Below are positions 21,190 to 31,635 of a stretch of 64,000 nucleotides of DNA, one piece after another (the stretch's first letter is position 1; each line of letters opens with the position of its first letter). The position numbers and the translations under genes are program-made. Below the pieces are notes generated by a model, which searched no databases, had not been told where the DNA came from, and saw nothing but the letters and a program-made list of their open reading frames with translations. Location of the stretch: the NCBI GenBank assembly GCA_035926095.1, contig JAVRQT010000009.1, forward strand, positions 744,001 through 808,000, read 5' to 3'. This DNA comes from Elasticomyces elasticus (taxonomy: Eukaryota; Ascomycota; Dothideomycetes; Mycosphaerellales; Teratosphaeriaceae).

Positions 21190-23510
21190 ATGGGCATCAC
21201 TGGGTACGAACTCGACAATACACCTCGTCCACGCTGGCTAACTCCTGAGCAGCTTGTGGGACACCCTCAACGATGCAGCCGAAGTCGTGCACATTGCGGA
21301 ATATGCAGCGAGACACTTCGAGCAACACAAGCGTCCGCTTCGGATCGCCGTTGACGAGGCCTGCTGGCGCTTTACGAATTTGACGCCGGAGCAAGTTGAG
21401 CGGATCAGAGAAGGCGAGCCTGCCGCTAATCCTGTTGAAAAGGTACGCATCCATCAGTACAGTAGTGTAGGCTCGACAGCTCCTCTGACAGACAATTCTA
21501 TGGCGAGCCTTGAATCTAATGAAGCTAAACATTCAGCTGATTTTCGTCTCCGATGGTCCACGCAGGCCGTGGAAGCGAGCCAAGCGTGGAGGCGGCCTCA
21601 TCGATCGCGAGTTGACGAAGTTGCTGCACCAGATGCTGGATCATCTAAACCTGCCTCGTCACCAAGCCCCCAGCGAAGCAGAAGCTGAATGTGCAGCAAT
21701 GCAGAGGCGTGGTCTTGTAGACGCTGTATGGACCGACGACGGCGACGCTTTCATGTTTGGTGCTACAGTGGTCATTAAAGCCCACAAGATCGGCAAGGAT
21801 CGGGTTAAAGACCACATCAAGGTATTCACCGCAGAACGCCTACGGAACAAATTGGACTTCGATGCTGACAGCTTCATCTTATTTGCTCTGTTGAGTGGCG
21901 GAGATTACTGCACAAAAGGCCTGCCTGGATGTGGGCCCCAGACGGCTCGGCTTGTGGCAAAGCACGAGTACCTCGTTGCAACGGCCAGTCGACACGTACA
22001 GGAGAACCAGCTTCAGAGATGGCGAGAAGCACTACAGAAGCTGCTCAGGCTGCGTCGCAACTCAGCGGAAGTGCCTGCAGGGTTTCCAGATTTCAAGGCC
22101 CTGAAGAACTATCGTGACCCTATCATCTCGACACCTGAACAACTTGACAATTTGCGTGGTCTACGGCAAGGCTGGGACCGTCCCATCGACCAACGGAAGC
22201 TTCGCATCCTGCTGAGAGATCGATTTCACTTTGGCACTCGCGCATACCTTAAGCACATAGCACCAATATATCTTGCGAGAGCGTTGGCACGTGCGACGCC
22301 AGAACGACGAGTGGAGAACCTTCAGTACGGAGTCGTGCTGAAACGCACGCAGAAGCGCAAGACGGTGGACGGTGAGGAAGCTCCGGCGAAAGCTATGCGA
22401 AAAGTTATGTTTCTAGCTGCACCTGCAGTCGAGATCAAACTCAGTGAGCGACCGGCAGAGGAGGACTGGTCTGCATGGGATGGTAAAGACGGCACTCATT
22501 ACGATCCCCAGAGACCAATCGAAGGCGAGGTACTGGACTGCTTCTTGCGCCACGGATTACCCGAAGATGCACTGATCACCGCTCCGCTTCCAACGCGGAA
22601 GAAAAGGAAAGCTGACGAAGAAGATGCTGCCGAAGACTTGCCCGCGCCCAAGAAAGCCAGGGCAAAGAAGGCTCCACCAGCTTCATCTGCTTCTGAGAGT
22701 GCTGAGGCCCCTATCGGCACTATACCAGCGTCGTCCCCCAAACCGACAAGAAAGCGTAACAAGGCCGCCACTGAAGACGGAACGACCACAGCACCAAAGA
22801 GAGTGCGAAAGAAGAAAAGACAATCGGTTCCCGACCCTGTCGTTGAGCAACCACCCAGTCCACCACGAGTGGGCTTCCGTCGCCCGAACATACCTTCGGA
22901 ACTGGTCAATGTCCCGTCGCAAGGATCTGTACGATCCATGAGCGACGATGAGCGTTATGCACGTGAGCTACAAGCCATGTGGGATGCCGAAGAGCGCGAA
23001 GAAGAGCAGCCAACTGCCGCAGATCGCCGAATGCCACAGCCATGCGACGTCGTTAACCTTGACTATGACAGCAGTGATCAGGGGCCGCAGTTCGCTTGGC
23101 CTCAGCAAAATCATGATACTCCGGACAGCCCGTTGTTCGTTACGCCGCTCAAAGCGAAGTCTCCTCCTGCGCTCCACGTCAAGTCACCGGCAGATGACTA
23201 TACACGCACGGGGTCCAGCGGTAGCATCAATGCCGCAAACAAAGCCACACCCCCAGCAGGATCTGCAAAAGGTTCCGTGCCAGAGACGTGGTCCGAAGCA
23301 ATACCAAATGCCGATATGCTCTGGCGAGATAGGACAGAGTCAGGGCTAGTACCCGGCCAAGTCATTGCGCCTTCTGCTCTTCGAGAGCTCAGAGCCGCCG
23401 CATTCATATCGAACAAGTCCAAGCCATCCATGGTTTCGTCAGCAACCAACATCCGAGTCAGCTTTGTTCAGCCACAGAAGGTCTTTCACGAAATTATCGA
23501 TCTGACTTGA
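21190..23510 (+). CDS. XPG-family structure-specific endonuclease (GEN1/Yen1-like)
   Basis: Three exons: 21190-21203 (only 14 nt), 21253-21442, 21492-23510; 740 residues. The tiny first exon gives MGITG, which joins to LWDTLND, the family's N-terminus. XPG-N: LRIAVDEACWRF and IFVSDGPRRPWKRAKRGG. XPG-I: EAEAECAAMQRRGLVDAV and TDDGDAFMFGA, with metal-binding acidic residues. The helix-hairpin-helix part begins SGGDYCTKGLPGCG. All catalytic Asp/Glu positions I can identify are present. This arrangement fits Holliday-junction resolvases of the GEN1/Yen1 type acting in nuclear DNA repair. The C-terminal 350 residues are basic and disordered, with nuclear-localisation-like TRKKRKADEED. Distinguishing it from other XPG relatives needs a tree. 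Confidence 0.87.
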
Positions 23511-24137
23511 AAATACCAGATGGCAAGACTGAAGCGACACCCGATCGTCAGCCTATTTACTGCAGTAGAAGTATCCATCGAATCTCACGAGTGAGCAGAA
23601 GGCTCGCAGGATTCGCAGCACGGGCACTTCACCGACACACGAGGAACGAGTTTGGAGGGTATCACTACGATCCAGGTTACACACAGAAGTGGTAGCCTCA
23701 TCGCTGCCGTACGTCGACTCTGCATGAGCTCGTCGCCACGATTATGCTATTTTGATTTGATCTGGAATCTCAGTTGCAAATACAGGGAGCCTTAATGGGA
23801 CACAGTTAGGCAACGCTCGGTTATGTGTCACAGCAAACATATCTGTGCTGGTGCGGGAGGGTGCCGTAGCACTCGGTTCGTTACACGGCTCTCAAGGCTG
23901 ACTTCCAGTCAGCACGACATAGCGTGATCCGCGCATCCGCAGTGTCTCGACCTAGGGCTGTGACGACGGATGTTTCACTGCGCCGCGTCAGCTTGTATAC
24001 GTACATTTCTGTTTCTGTACTTGTACATAGTTCATATTTTGTTACTTAGAACTGTATTCAGCAAACGTGTTCAAGACACATATCAAGTACTTTCATCAAG
24101 TTGTACCCAGCACTTGCTCGGAAGCTTCAGAGCGAAA
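23511..24137. other. Intergenic, no gene seen
   Basis: Gap between the nuclease stop and the GPI protein start on the same strand. It ends in a T-rich stretch around 24000-24060 that may be part of the downstream promoter. Confidence 0.4.
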
Positions 24138-24824
24138 ATGCGTTCTACACCCATCATTCTCGCCGGCCTTGTTGCCTACACTACTGCACAGCAACCTACG
24201 ACCGAGATCTCGAACACGGCCGATTCCACATCTCTCGACCAGTCCTCGACGGTGGTCACCTCTTCCGTTGTCGTATCCGAGACAACATCATCGGCCACGG
24301 TCACTTCCTCAGTCGTGGTCTCGTCACCGAGCACAACATCTGTATCGGTTACAGTATCAGAAGGTCCGTCTACAATCGACCTCTCAACCACGCTCACACA
24401 AGGAACGGTCACTGGCTCCAACCCGCTCTCTTCGATTCTCAGCGGCGTCTCCACGATCTCCTCCTCCGGATCCAGCGGTATCATCGTCGCACCATCCGGC
24501 CAGAACTTCTCAAGCGTTTTCTCGAGCCTCAACGCCTCGCAATCGTCCGTCATCGCTTCTATTTCTTCTGTAGCCGCCACAGCGACCGGAACAGACCAGA
24601 CATCATTGAACGCACAGGCAAGCAGCCTGGCCAGTGAGCAAAGTGCGGCTGGCAGCTCATACAGCAGTTTGGTCGGGACATCAACGGGTAGCTCAGCGAC
24701 TGGTGCTTCGCGAAGCACGGGAACGAGTAGTGCGAAGGGAAGCTCATCTTCTGGAGGAGCAGCGGCTACAGCTCTGCCTGTCGCTTTGGGTGCCATTGGG
24801 ATGGTTGTTGTCGGGTTGCTGTGA
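24138..24824 (+). CDS. Ser/Thr-rich GPI-anchored cell-wall protein
   Basis: A single exon, 228 residues. A signal peptide (MRSTPIILAGLVAYTTA) precedes QQPTTEIS. The middle is almost entirely Ser, Thr, Val and Ala, typical of a heavily O-mannosylated surface chain. The C-terminus has SSSSGGAAATALPVALGAIG-type sequence and a hydrophobic end (MVVVGLL), fitting a GPI signal. No enzymatic domain is visible. It is likely a structural wall or membrane mannoprotein; function not assignable. Confidence 0.75.
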   Translation: MRSTPIILAGLVAYTTAQQPTTEISNTADSTSLDQSSTVVTSSVVVSETTSSATVTSSVVVSSPSTTSVSVTVSEGPSTIDLSTTLTQGTVTGSNPLSSILSGVSTISSSGSSGIIVAPSGQNFSSVFSSLNASQSSVIASISSVAATATGTDQTSLNAQASSLASEQSAAGSSYSSLVGTSTGSSATGASRSTGTSSAKGSSSSGGAAATALPVALGAIGMVVVGLL

Positions 24825-24999
24825 GCTGTTAGCAGCACCAAAGCTCTTGAAAAGTGTTGCAATGCTATGCGGCGAGGTTGCTGATATCGGAACCATGTTT
24901 ACAAAAGCTCTTGATAGTCTTAAAGCAGCACTGTTGTTAACTGCCTGTGAACTGTACTAGTACACCGTACCGTTATCCTTTCATCGCCTTTCCTTCACA

Positions 25000-26864
25000 T
25001 TATCCCCAAGTCGGCAGCTTCATCGTCCCATGATCGTTCAGATGCTTATGCATATCAAACGCATTCCAAAGCAAATGCGGCTCGTGGCCCCATCCCTTCC
25101 TCAAACACTCGAACTCGGCCTTGTCAAAGTAATCCTGCAAGATCGGTCGATAATCGGGATGTGCGCACTTCTTGATGATCTCTCTCGCTCTCTCACGAGG
25201 AGACATCCCTCGCACGTCCGCGAAACCTTGTTCGGTGACGACCATATCGAGGTCGTGCTCTGTCTGATCGACGTGCGTGCACATGGGCACGATACACGAG
25301 ACACCGTGAGGGTCGGTCTTGGTTGGGCGAGTAGAGGGAGTGTGCATGATGGAGTACTTCGCGCTGCGCAAGAAGTCCGCGGACCCGCCGAGACCGTTCA
25401 GCATGCGGGAGCCCATGACGCAGGTACTGTTTGCGTGTGCGTAGATATCTACTTCGACAGGAGTGTTCATGCCGATGACGCCGAGTCTTCGGATGATCTC
25501 GGGAGAGTTGCTGACAGCCTGCGAGCGCAACAGGAGTTTGGGAGCATATTCGTCGTATTTGTCGTAGAAACGCTGGAAGCCATCCGGTGAGAAACGGATG
25601 GAGGTGGCGGTGGCGAATTCGAGATTACCGCTGTCGAAGAGGTCGAGGAAGCTGTCTTGCAGGACTTCCGTCCAGACCTTGAGGTTCTTGAAGTTCGCTT
25701 CTCCGCCTGACAGGCCGCCGACTACTGCGTTGGCGATGTTGCCGATACCGCTTTGGAGTGGGAGGAGGTTTTCCGGCATCCGGCCTACGGCGACTTCGTG
25801 TTTCAGGAATTCGATCAGATGTCTTGCGATGGCTCGGGAGTTCTCGTCTTCGGGTGCGTTTGGCAGTGTCTGGTCAGGGTAGTCGGACTCGACGATCGCA
25901 ACCACTCTCTCCGGGTCAATTGGAATGTGTGGCGTTCCGATTCTATCCTCAGGGCGCATGATGAGATATGGTTTCCGTCTGGGAGGCAAATCGGTCATGG
26001 TGATGTCGTGGAGACCTTCGAATGATGGAGCGGCAGTGTTGACTTCGATGATGATTTTTTCTGCCATTTGAATGCTGTGAACACTGTTAGTGAAGCGCAC
26101 CGGATAAGTAGAGGTTGGCATTGATACATCTCCGGGCTAGCTCCCACACTGGCACCTGGAATGATGCCGCCGTCCTCCGTAATAGCTGATGCCTCGACAA
26201 TGGCTACGTCGAGCTTGTTGTTCGCCTTGTGCTTGGTGTAGAAGCCGTACATCAAGTCCTAGCTTGTCCGTTAATCGGATGCACAGCCATTGAACGTATG
26301 CCTGCCAACTCACCACTGGAAACATGCTCAAGTGTTTGTCGAAAAATTGTATATTGCCATTATTGATACCCTTTGCAATCTCCTTGCCGACCTGATGCGG
26401 TGATCGTCGCTCGATCATATTGCTAAAAGTGTTGGGTGCAAGGGTTAGCTCTGTGTTGATCAACGTAGTTGCTACGAGACAGTTCCGGCCTAGTGGCTTG
26501 ATGTTACACAGTCGAGGATAGCTGCTGTATAGCATTTGACGGCACCAAGACTGTCTTAAGCGCCCGTGGGTTACAGCCATCAGTTTACTTACTTCTTGGC
26601 CCATCTGTTCTCGGTCTCCGCTCCAGACGAAGCTCCAACAAACAAATTATACTTCAGCTTGCCCTGCAAATTGTTCTTCTCGACATGCTCCGCAAGCATC
26701 GTCGGGACCTTCTTTGGGTACCCAACGCCCGTGAAACCGGACCATCCGATATATGTGCCATTGGGGAACAGGTCCACTAGGTCTTCTGCCTTCGCCAATT
26801 TCTTAAGGTATGAGGGTCGACGGACGCGGCTCTTCAGCAGCGCTGAGGCCTGCAATTGGGACAT
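25000..26864 (-). CDS. ach1: Acetyl-CoA hydrolase / CoA-transferase (Ach1-like)
   Basis: Four exons: 26864-26593, 26422-26314, 26258-26128, 26074-25000; 528 residues, the usual Ach1 length. Signatures in order: YIGWSGFTGVGYPKKVP, NLFVGASSGAETENRW, VGKEIAKGINNG, GGIIPGASVGASPE, KIIIEVNT and, in the C-terminal half, VMGSRMLNGLGGSADFLR with DMVVTEQGFADVRG. Fungal Ach1 enzymes are mitochondrial and move CoA between short acyl-CoAs and acetate, detoxifying or recycling acetate and propionyl-CoA. The ATG at 26864 is the first in frame. Intron 1 is 170 nt, three times the usual length, and resembles an intron in the NCS1 permease gene. The other introns are 53-55 nt. Confidence 0.93.
26423..26592 (-). 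repeat. Introner-like element forming intron 1 of the acetyl-CoA hydrolase gene
   Basis: A 170-nt intron with GTAAGT donor and TTTTAG acceptor on the minus strand. It aligns along its length with the 160-nt intron at 50659-50818. Both contain AGAGCTAACCCTTGCACC (here at 26435-26452), which carries the CTAAC branch point, plus blocks such as AGACAGTC, CAGC-GCTATCC and GTCTC-TAGCA. The host genes are unrelated, so the similarity is not gene duplication. Confidence 0.8.
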
Positions 26865-27183
26865 TGCGGCGTGAGAGGAGAGGAGAGGTGCTAAAGCATG
26901 GGAAGAAGAACAACCCACCTCGACCTACAACGATCTCCAATGGCAACAACTGTGGTCCTTCGGAGCTACGCGGCTCGAACGCGGCTTGGAGCTCGAAGCT
27001 CTCTCTCTGCGGTGACGAAACGCTGACTTTATCCGTTTCACATGCAAAGACGGATCTATCCGTGAAGCTTGTATCGTCCATGACGGGAAGAGGAGCCGAT
27101 CTAAAGTCAATGTTCAGTCTCGAGTACTCCATCTCCAAACCAAACAAACACAACACACCCACAGCATCTCCCATACCAACGCA
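26865..27183. promoter_or_regulatory. Divergent promoter region, acetyl-CoA hydrolase and DUF1772 genes
   Basis: A 319-bp region between two divergent start codons. No specific element recognised. Confidence 0.4.
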
Positions 27184-27848
27184 ATGGCATCAACAGGCAA
27201 CCTTTGGTGGATGACGCCGCTCCAGGCGTTCGCGACGCTAGGCGCCGCCGTCAACTTCGGTATACATACCATACTCAACCATCACATCCAATGCGACAGC
27301 AGACTAACAAACCACGTCTTCAGGTGGCTCCGCCCTCCAAACCCCCCTCATCATGCCCATGCTCCAGCTGCCCTCTGTCCCCGCTGTCCACGCCGGAAAG
27401 ATGAACACCTACCTTCTGCACAACAGCGAGCACTTCTTCCCGCCGCTCAACCTCGCCTGCACCGTGTCCAACCTCGTCCTGACCATTACTGCCTACTTGA
27501 ACCGCGACTCGTCCCGCATGGCTGCCGAGAAGCTTCCTTACCTCGGAGCCGCGTTCGGAATGTCTATTGCGACGACCGCGTACGCGCTTTTGATTATGGT
27601 GCCGATGAACAAGCGCATGGCTGTGCTTGCGAGCAATATCGAGACAAACGAGAGCGATGATAAGAGCGAGAAAGAGCTGAGGCAGCTGCAGCAGAGATGG
27701 GCGAAGCTGAATCTTGGTATGTTACGATCAGACTCGACGAAGACAATGAGAAGCTAATTGGTTTATAGGACGTGCAAGCATCATGATCGGGTCCGCAATC
27801 GTTGGCATCTACGCGCTCCTGATTGATGGCAAGATGTTGAAGATCTGA
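27184..27848 (+). CDS. DUF1772 (anthrone oxygenase-like) membrane protein
   Basis: Three exons: 27184-27259, 27324-27716, 27769-27848; 182 residues. The chain has about four hydrophobic segments, with GSALQTPLIMPMLQLP, a stretch around WxxxY/SEHFFPPLNLACTVSN, and a last helix MIGSAIVGIYALLIDG. This is the DUF1772 pattern shared with anthrone oxygenases and related small membrane proteins. Its reaction, if any, is unknown; no polyketide synthase is nearby. All introns splice in frame with good consensus. Confidence 0.78.
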
Positions 27849-28091
27849 GCGCACAGTAGGTTTCCATAAAGTGCGATGTAATATACACTAGACTCCGGCG
27901 ATACGGTTCAGCATGTACTTGGCTGTGTTAATGCATAAAAATCCGCTACTGAGAAGGCGGCTCCAACTGCTAATGGTTTCGCGTGTGGATGATAGCTTAT
28001 GTGGTGCTAACAAGCGAGGAAACTGGACGTATGATGGAAGACAGATGACTACAAGCAGGCTTAAATGTTACACATATCAACAGCTCAATTT

Positions 28092-29505
28092 TTACACCTG
28101 CTCGTTCACGAAGAGACCGGCCATACCCTAAAAGTTGGATTAGCCAGCGTCTTGAGGATGCACGATGGAGAGCACTCACCATGCCGGTACCGATGCACAT
28201 CGTCGTGAGCAAAACCTTCGCCTTTCGTCTCCGGCACTCACTGAGACCAGTGCAAATCTGCCTGGCGCCAGTGCAGCCAAGAGGATGACCAAGCGCAATA
28301 GCACCACCACGAGGGTTCATCTTCTCATACGGGATCTTAAGCGTGTCCTTGCAGTACACGGCCATGGAAGCGAAAGCCTCATTGAGCTCAACAACATCGA
28401 TATCGTCCATGGTCAGGCCGAACTTGGTCAGAAGCTTGGGGACCGCGATCGATGGGCCGATACCCATGATGCGAGGAGCCAGACCTGCAACAGTCGCGCC
28501 CACGAACTTGGCGAGGATGGGCTGGTTGAGTTCCAGAGCCTTGGACCGCTTCATAAGCAGGATTGCTGCGGCGCCGTCGGTGACTTGACTGCTGTTGCCG
28601 CCGGTGCTGCGGTCACCGTAGTCTGGGAACGCTGGGCGGATCTTGCTGAGACCCTCGTAGGTGGTGCCTGGTCGGATGCCCTCGTCGCGTGTAAGAGTGA
28701 CATCCTTGCCATCGACCTTGACGGTGATGGGCGTGATCTCATCGTCGAACCAGCCGGACTTTTGTGCGGCCTCCGCTCGCCTGTAGGACTCAGCCGCGTA
28801 CCTGTCTTGCTGCTCACGCGAGATGTTGAAGTCCTTGCCGACGTTCTCGGATGTCTGACCCATTGGCTGCAGGCAGTCTGCCGCGTCCTGGTTGGCGTTG
28901 ACGATCTCGTCGACGAATGGGCGGGTCAAGCGGTCACCGCCTGTGCTCATGTGCTCGGCGCCAACTGCCACGCCGATCTCGATACTGCCGGTGATGATCT
29001 GGTTGGCAATGTCCTGAACGGCCTTGAGACCGGAGGAGCAGAAGCGGTTGACGGAGGATGCGGCGGTGGTGTTTGGAAAGCCGGCTGCGAGGCAGGCGGC
29101 ACGGACGTAATATGCTGCTTTGGCATCTGAGACCTGTCGAATCTGTAAGTATGGCAGATTAAGCTGTCCATGCGGTTTCTTCCTACGTTGCCCAAGCAGA
29201 TATCCTCGACCATCTGCGGATCGATACGGCTCTTCCTGACGACCTGCTCGAGAATCTTGAAGACCAAGCCATCGAGTGGCGTGTCCTTCAGACCTCCCTT
29301 ACCACCTTTTGTCAATGGCGTCCTGATGGCGAGGGTAATGACAACATCGTCTGGATTCTTCGAGGTGCTGTATGAAGCTCATCGTCAGCTCATGGCTCTG
29401 CGGGGAAGCAGATGGGGAGAGAGAGACATACATTTTGCTGAGCGGGTTTTGGCCGGTCGTGGGTGTGAGCTGGGAGACAATGGAGGAGAGGCGTTGAGCG
29501 GCCAT
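28092..29505 (-). CDS. Peroxisomal 3-ketoacyl-CoA thiolase
   Basis: Four exons: 29505-29432, 29367-29187, 29133-28180, 28127-28092; 414 residues. The active-site Cys is in NRFCSSGLKA, the second motif in NEAFASMAVYC, the His in GGAIALGHPLGCTGAR, and the C-terminal Cys in TTMCIGTGMG. This is a full set for thiolase I. RLSSIVSQL at residues 5-13 matches the PTS2 peroxisome signal (R/K)(L/V/I)x5(H/Q)(L/A), so it is read as the peroxisomal beta-oxidation enzyme that releases acetyl-CoA. The last exon is just 12 codons including the stop (GMAGLFVNEQV). The start gives the conserved N-terminal PTS2. Confidence 0.93.
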
Positions 29506-30114
29506 GTTTATGATGTGCTATGCTGTTTGAGGGCTGTGGTTTGGTGTGTGAAAGCGAGGATGAAACGGTGTGTTGATGAAGGTGAAGTCGAGACTTGTCA
29601 CAAGCCGAGAGCCGAGGCTTGTTTGGTTTGACCGAACGACGACGGCGACTTGCCGCGATGCACGTGCCGAACAACAACACGACTGTATCACTCATCTTGA
29701 CAAGAGAGCGCAACGCGCAGCAGCTGACTCTGGCACGAGGTTGCCATGGCTGGATCTAGGGAGAAACTCGGCGTACTCCCTGAGAATGGACCTCGCGTCA
29801 CCCATGGCCGCTGCAAACGTGAAGAAGCCGTTCCCAGCCACGATGCCAGATCTGACTGTGCGAGCTCTCCTCATCAAACAGCAAGGGCTTCAAAGGCCAA
29901 CCAAGCTTCTTAGAGTTCAACACCGAGATCCGGCTGCCTAGGCACAATGGATCCCTCGAAGTCAATGCTCGTGGACGAACGCATTCTGGTCCTTGCTGGT
30001 TGCGGCCTGGTCAAGTTCGCTGGTGAGATCTTCGTCATTATTACACCTGGCCCACGGGTATACGCACCTGGATGAGTTCTACATACACAGACTGCATGCC
30101 CCCGTGTAATCCAA
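29506..30114. other. Intergenic, promoter of the thiolase; no firm gene
   Basis: Contains a plus-strand frame at about 29786-30035 with protein-like character (SFLEFNTEIRLPRHNGSLEV), followed by a GTGAGA donor-like site. It could belong with the small frame at 30115-30345, but I could not join them in frame. Confidence 0.3.
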
Positions 30115-30345
30115 TTGGCCAACAGTACTGTTTCAACGGGAGCCTTCACCGTGGTATATGAGTACGAGACGTCCACAGCCATCTTCCCTACTCTCTCGAC
30201 ACGCACGGTACGAAACATGTCGGAGTACGAAGCCTTCACAGGAAATCTGGACGAGATTTGGTTTCCCAAGCTGAGTGCTGACCAGGTTGTGGAGCAGGCA
30301 ACTGTCGTTCCTGGACGAGAGAAAAACGCACTGAGCATGACGTGA
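30115..30345 (+). CDS. Possible 3' exon of a small unknown gene
   Basis: An open frame of 76 codons, ending at TGA 30343-30345, without a recognisable family. The text reads like an expressed protein (STGAFTVVYEYETS, FTGNLDEIWFPKLSADQVV) rather than random sequence. The frame is open upstream from about 30098 (ACPRVIQ...), which suggests an exon. An upstream partner exon ending near 30030 was sought, but no splice pair preserved the frame. It may be a gene relic. Confidence 0.25.
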   Translation: MANSTVSTGAFTVVYEYETSTAIFPTLSTRTVRNMSEYEAFTGNLDEIWFPKLSADQVVEQATVVPGREKNALSMT

Positions 30346-31635
30346 ATAGCAGTCCTCATTGCTTTGGTCCTTTCATCATACTCTACCACTTTCACCAGAC
30401 TCTGAGCTCCGTGCTTTCACCATTATATCCAGTGGCCAAGATGCGTCGCCCCGATTACAATACTGAAAAGAGCGTGCGAGCTTACTGCAAAGATCGAGAG
30501 AGCAAGTCCTAGCCGACGTGAAGTTCCGTCCTCTCCCGTGGTATCAAACTAGTGGCCAGGTTTGAACTACCGATCATTGTTGTTCTTGAGATCATCGGAT
30601 GCGCTACTCATGTTCAAGACTCGAAAGGACTTCATTGATCACCGTTGGCAAGGACTGATCTCTTCGACACTTGCTGGCAGTTCCTCGGTGTGCCTGATGC
30701 GTAAGCGAGGGTGCGCAGGAAAGGTGTTCTGCAGGGCAACGGTGATTGTGGCCGGACATGCACAACCAACATCGATCGGCATCGCCCTTCCATCGTCTTT
30801 GATCGGCAAGCCGATGTTTTTGGAACCGAGCGGTCTGATACACAACTACCTCCTACCACTACTGCAACTTGAGCCTGGCCGATCGACTGCGGATGTGGTG
30901 GGGGATGCTCTGAAGCAATCCTTTGTAGCAGAACACCGCCAAAGGTAAATGCTCGGCTCATGATACACTCCAAGCATATGCCAAACGTGTGGCGTAACCA
31001 TCGAGCGAGCTTCTTCCACCGAGCTTCAAGTCAAAGTTGCGAATTGCACCTGATGATGAGCCCCGGCGTTCAGACAACATCGAACCCGATGAACGATAAC
31101 GTGGGCTGCTCGTGTGAGCGGAAGTTGGGTGCCGTCGAAGATGTACATAGCGACTTTTGCTTCCCCGGCTAAACACGACTATGCGCGTACTTGCATTCAG
31201 CCTGAGACTCTCACGCCCTCGCTTAGAACCACCACGACAAGATCCCCGCGCGCCATGCAGCGCACCCCAGATTGCACCAACCCCAGGGCCCCTCCCGATA
31301 GGATCTACCATCGGGGATGGGCTTCCGATGCTCAAGATGGCTCCTTTCTAGCGCTGATCTGGCCTAGATCAATATCACAATTCCTCGAAACGCTCGTATA
31401 GTGTCTGTGCATTGGTACCTGTCCTCGTGGCAATCTTGACTCGCATAAGCGAGCGAGTGCCTGATCATGCAGCCTCCACCCTATCCGGGGAAAGGGTTTC
31501 GGGGTCATGCACCGAAAGGCTGCCAAGGTTATAACTCGACAGATTCCCTGGGGACTTGTACGACGAGTCACGCCCCGCAAGTTCTCTTCACACACGCCAA
31601 ACACCTGGACGACCATACTTCTGGTTACCTTCACC
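30346..31635. other. Long intergenic region, no gene seen
   Basis: About 1.3 kb upstream of the second sugar transporter. Open frames on both strands around 30562-31335 show no domain or splicing pattern. The right part carries a cluster of candidate CreA sites. Confidence 0.4.
31244..31563. promoter_or_regulatory. Candidate CreA-type (SYGGRG) site cluster
   Basis: Matches to SYGGRG on either strand lie at 31244-31249, 31265-31270, 31281-31286, 31495-31500 and 31558-31563, in the 400 bp before the sugar transporter start. The motif is short, and about one match would be expected by chance. Carbon catabolite control is plausible for a sugar porter but unproven. Confidence 0.3.

Noticed and set aside
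26137..26604. A 155-codon minus-strand frame in the acetyl-CoA hydrolase gene, starting MGQEVSK
   Set aside because: It is the read-through of the 170-nt introner-like intron into the next exon. The flanking exons join exactly at conserved Ach1 residues when the intron is removed.
31507..31635. N-terminal extension of the second sugar transporter from the ATG at 31507
   Set aside because: The added residues do not resemble sugar porters. ATG 31636 is in a strong CACCATGG context and gives the usual N-terminus.
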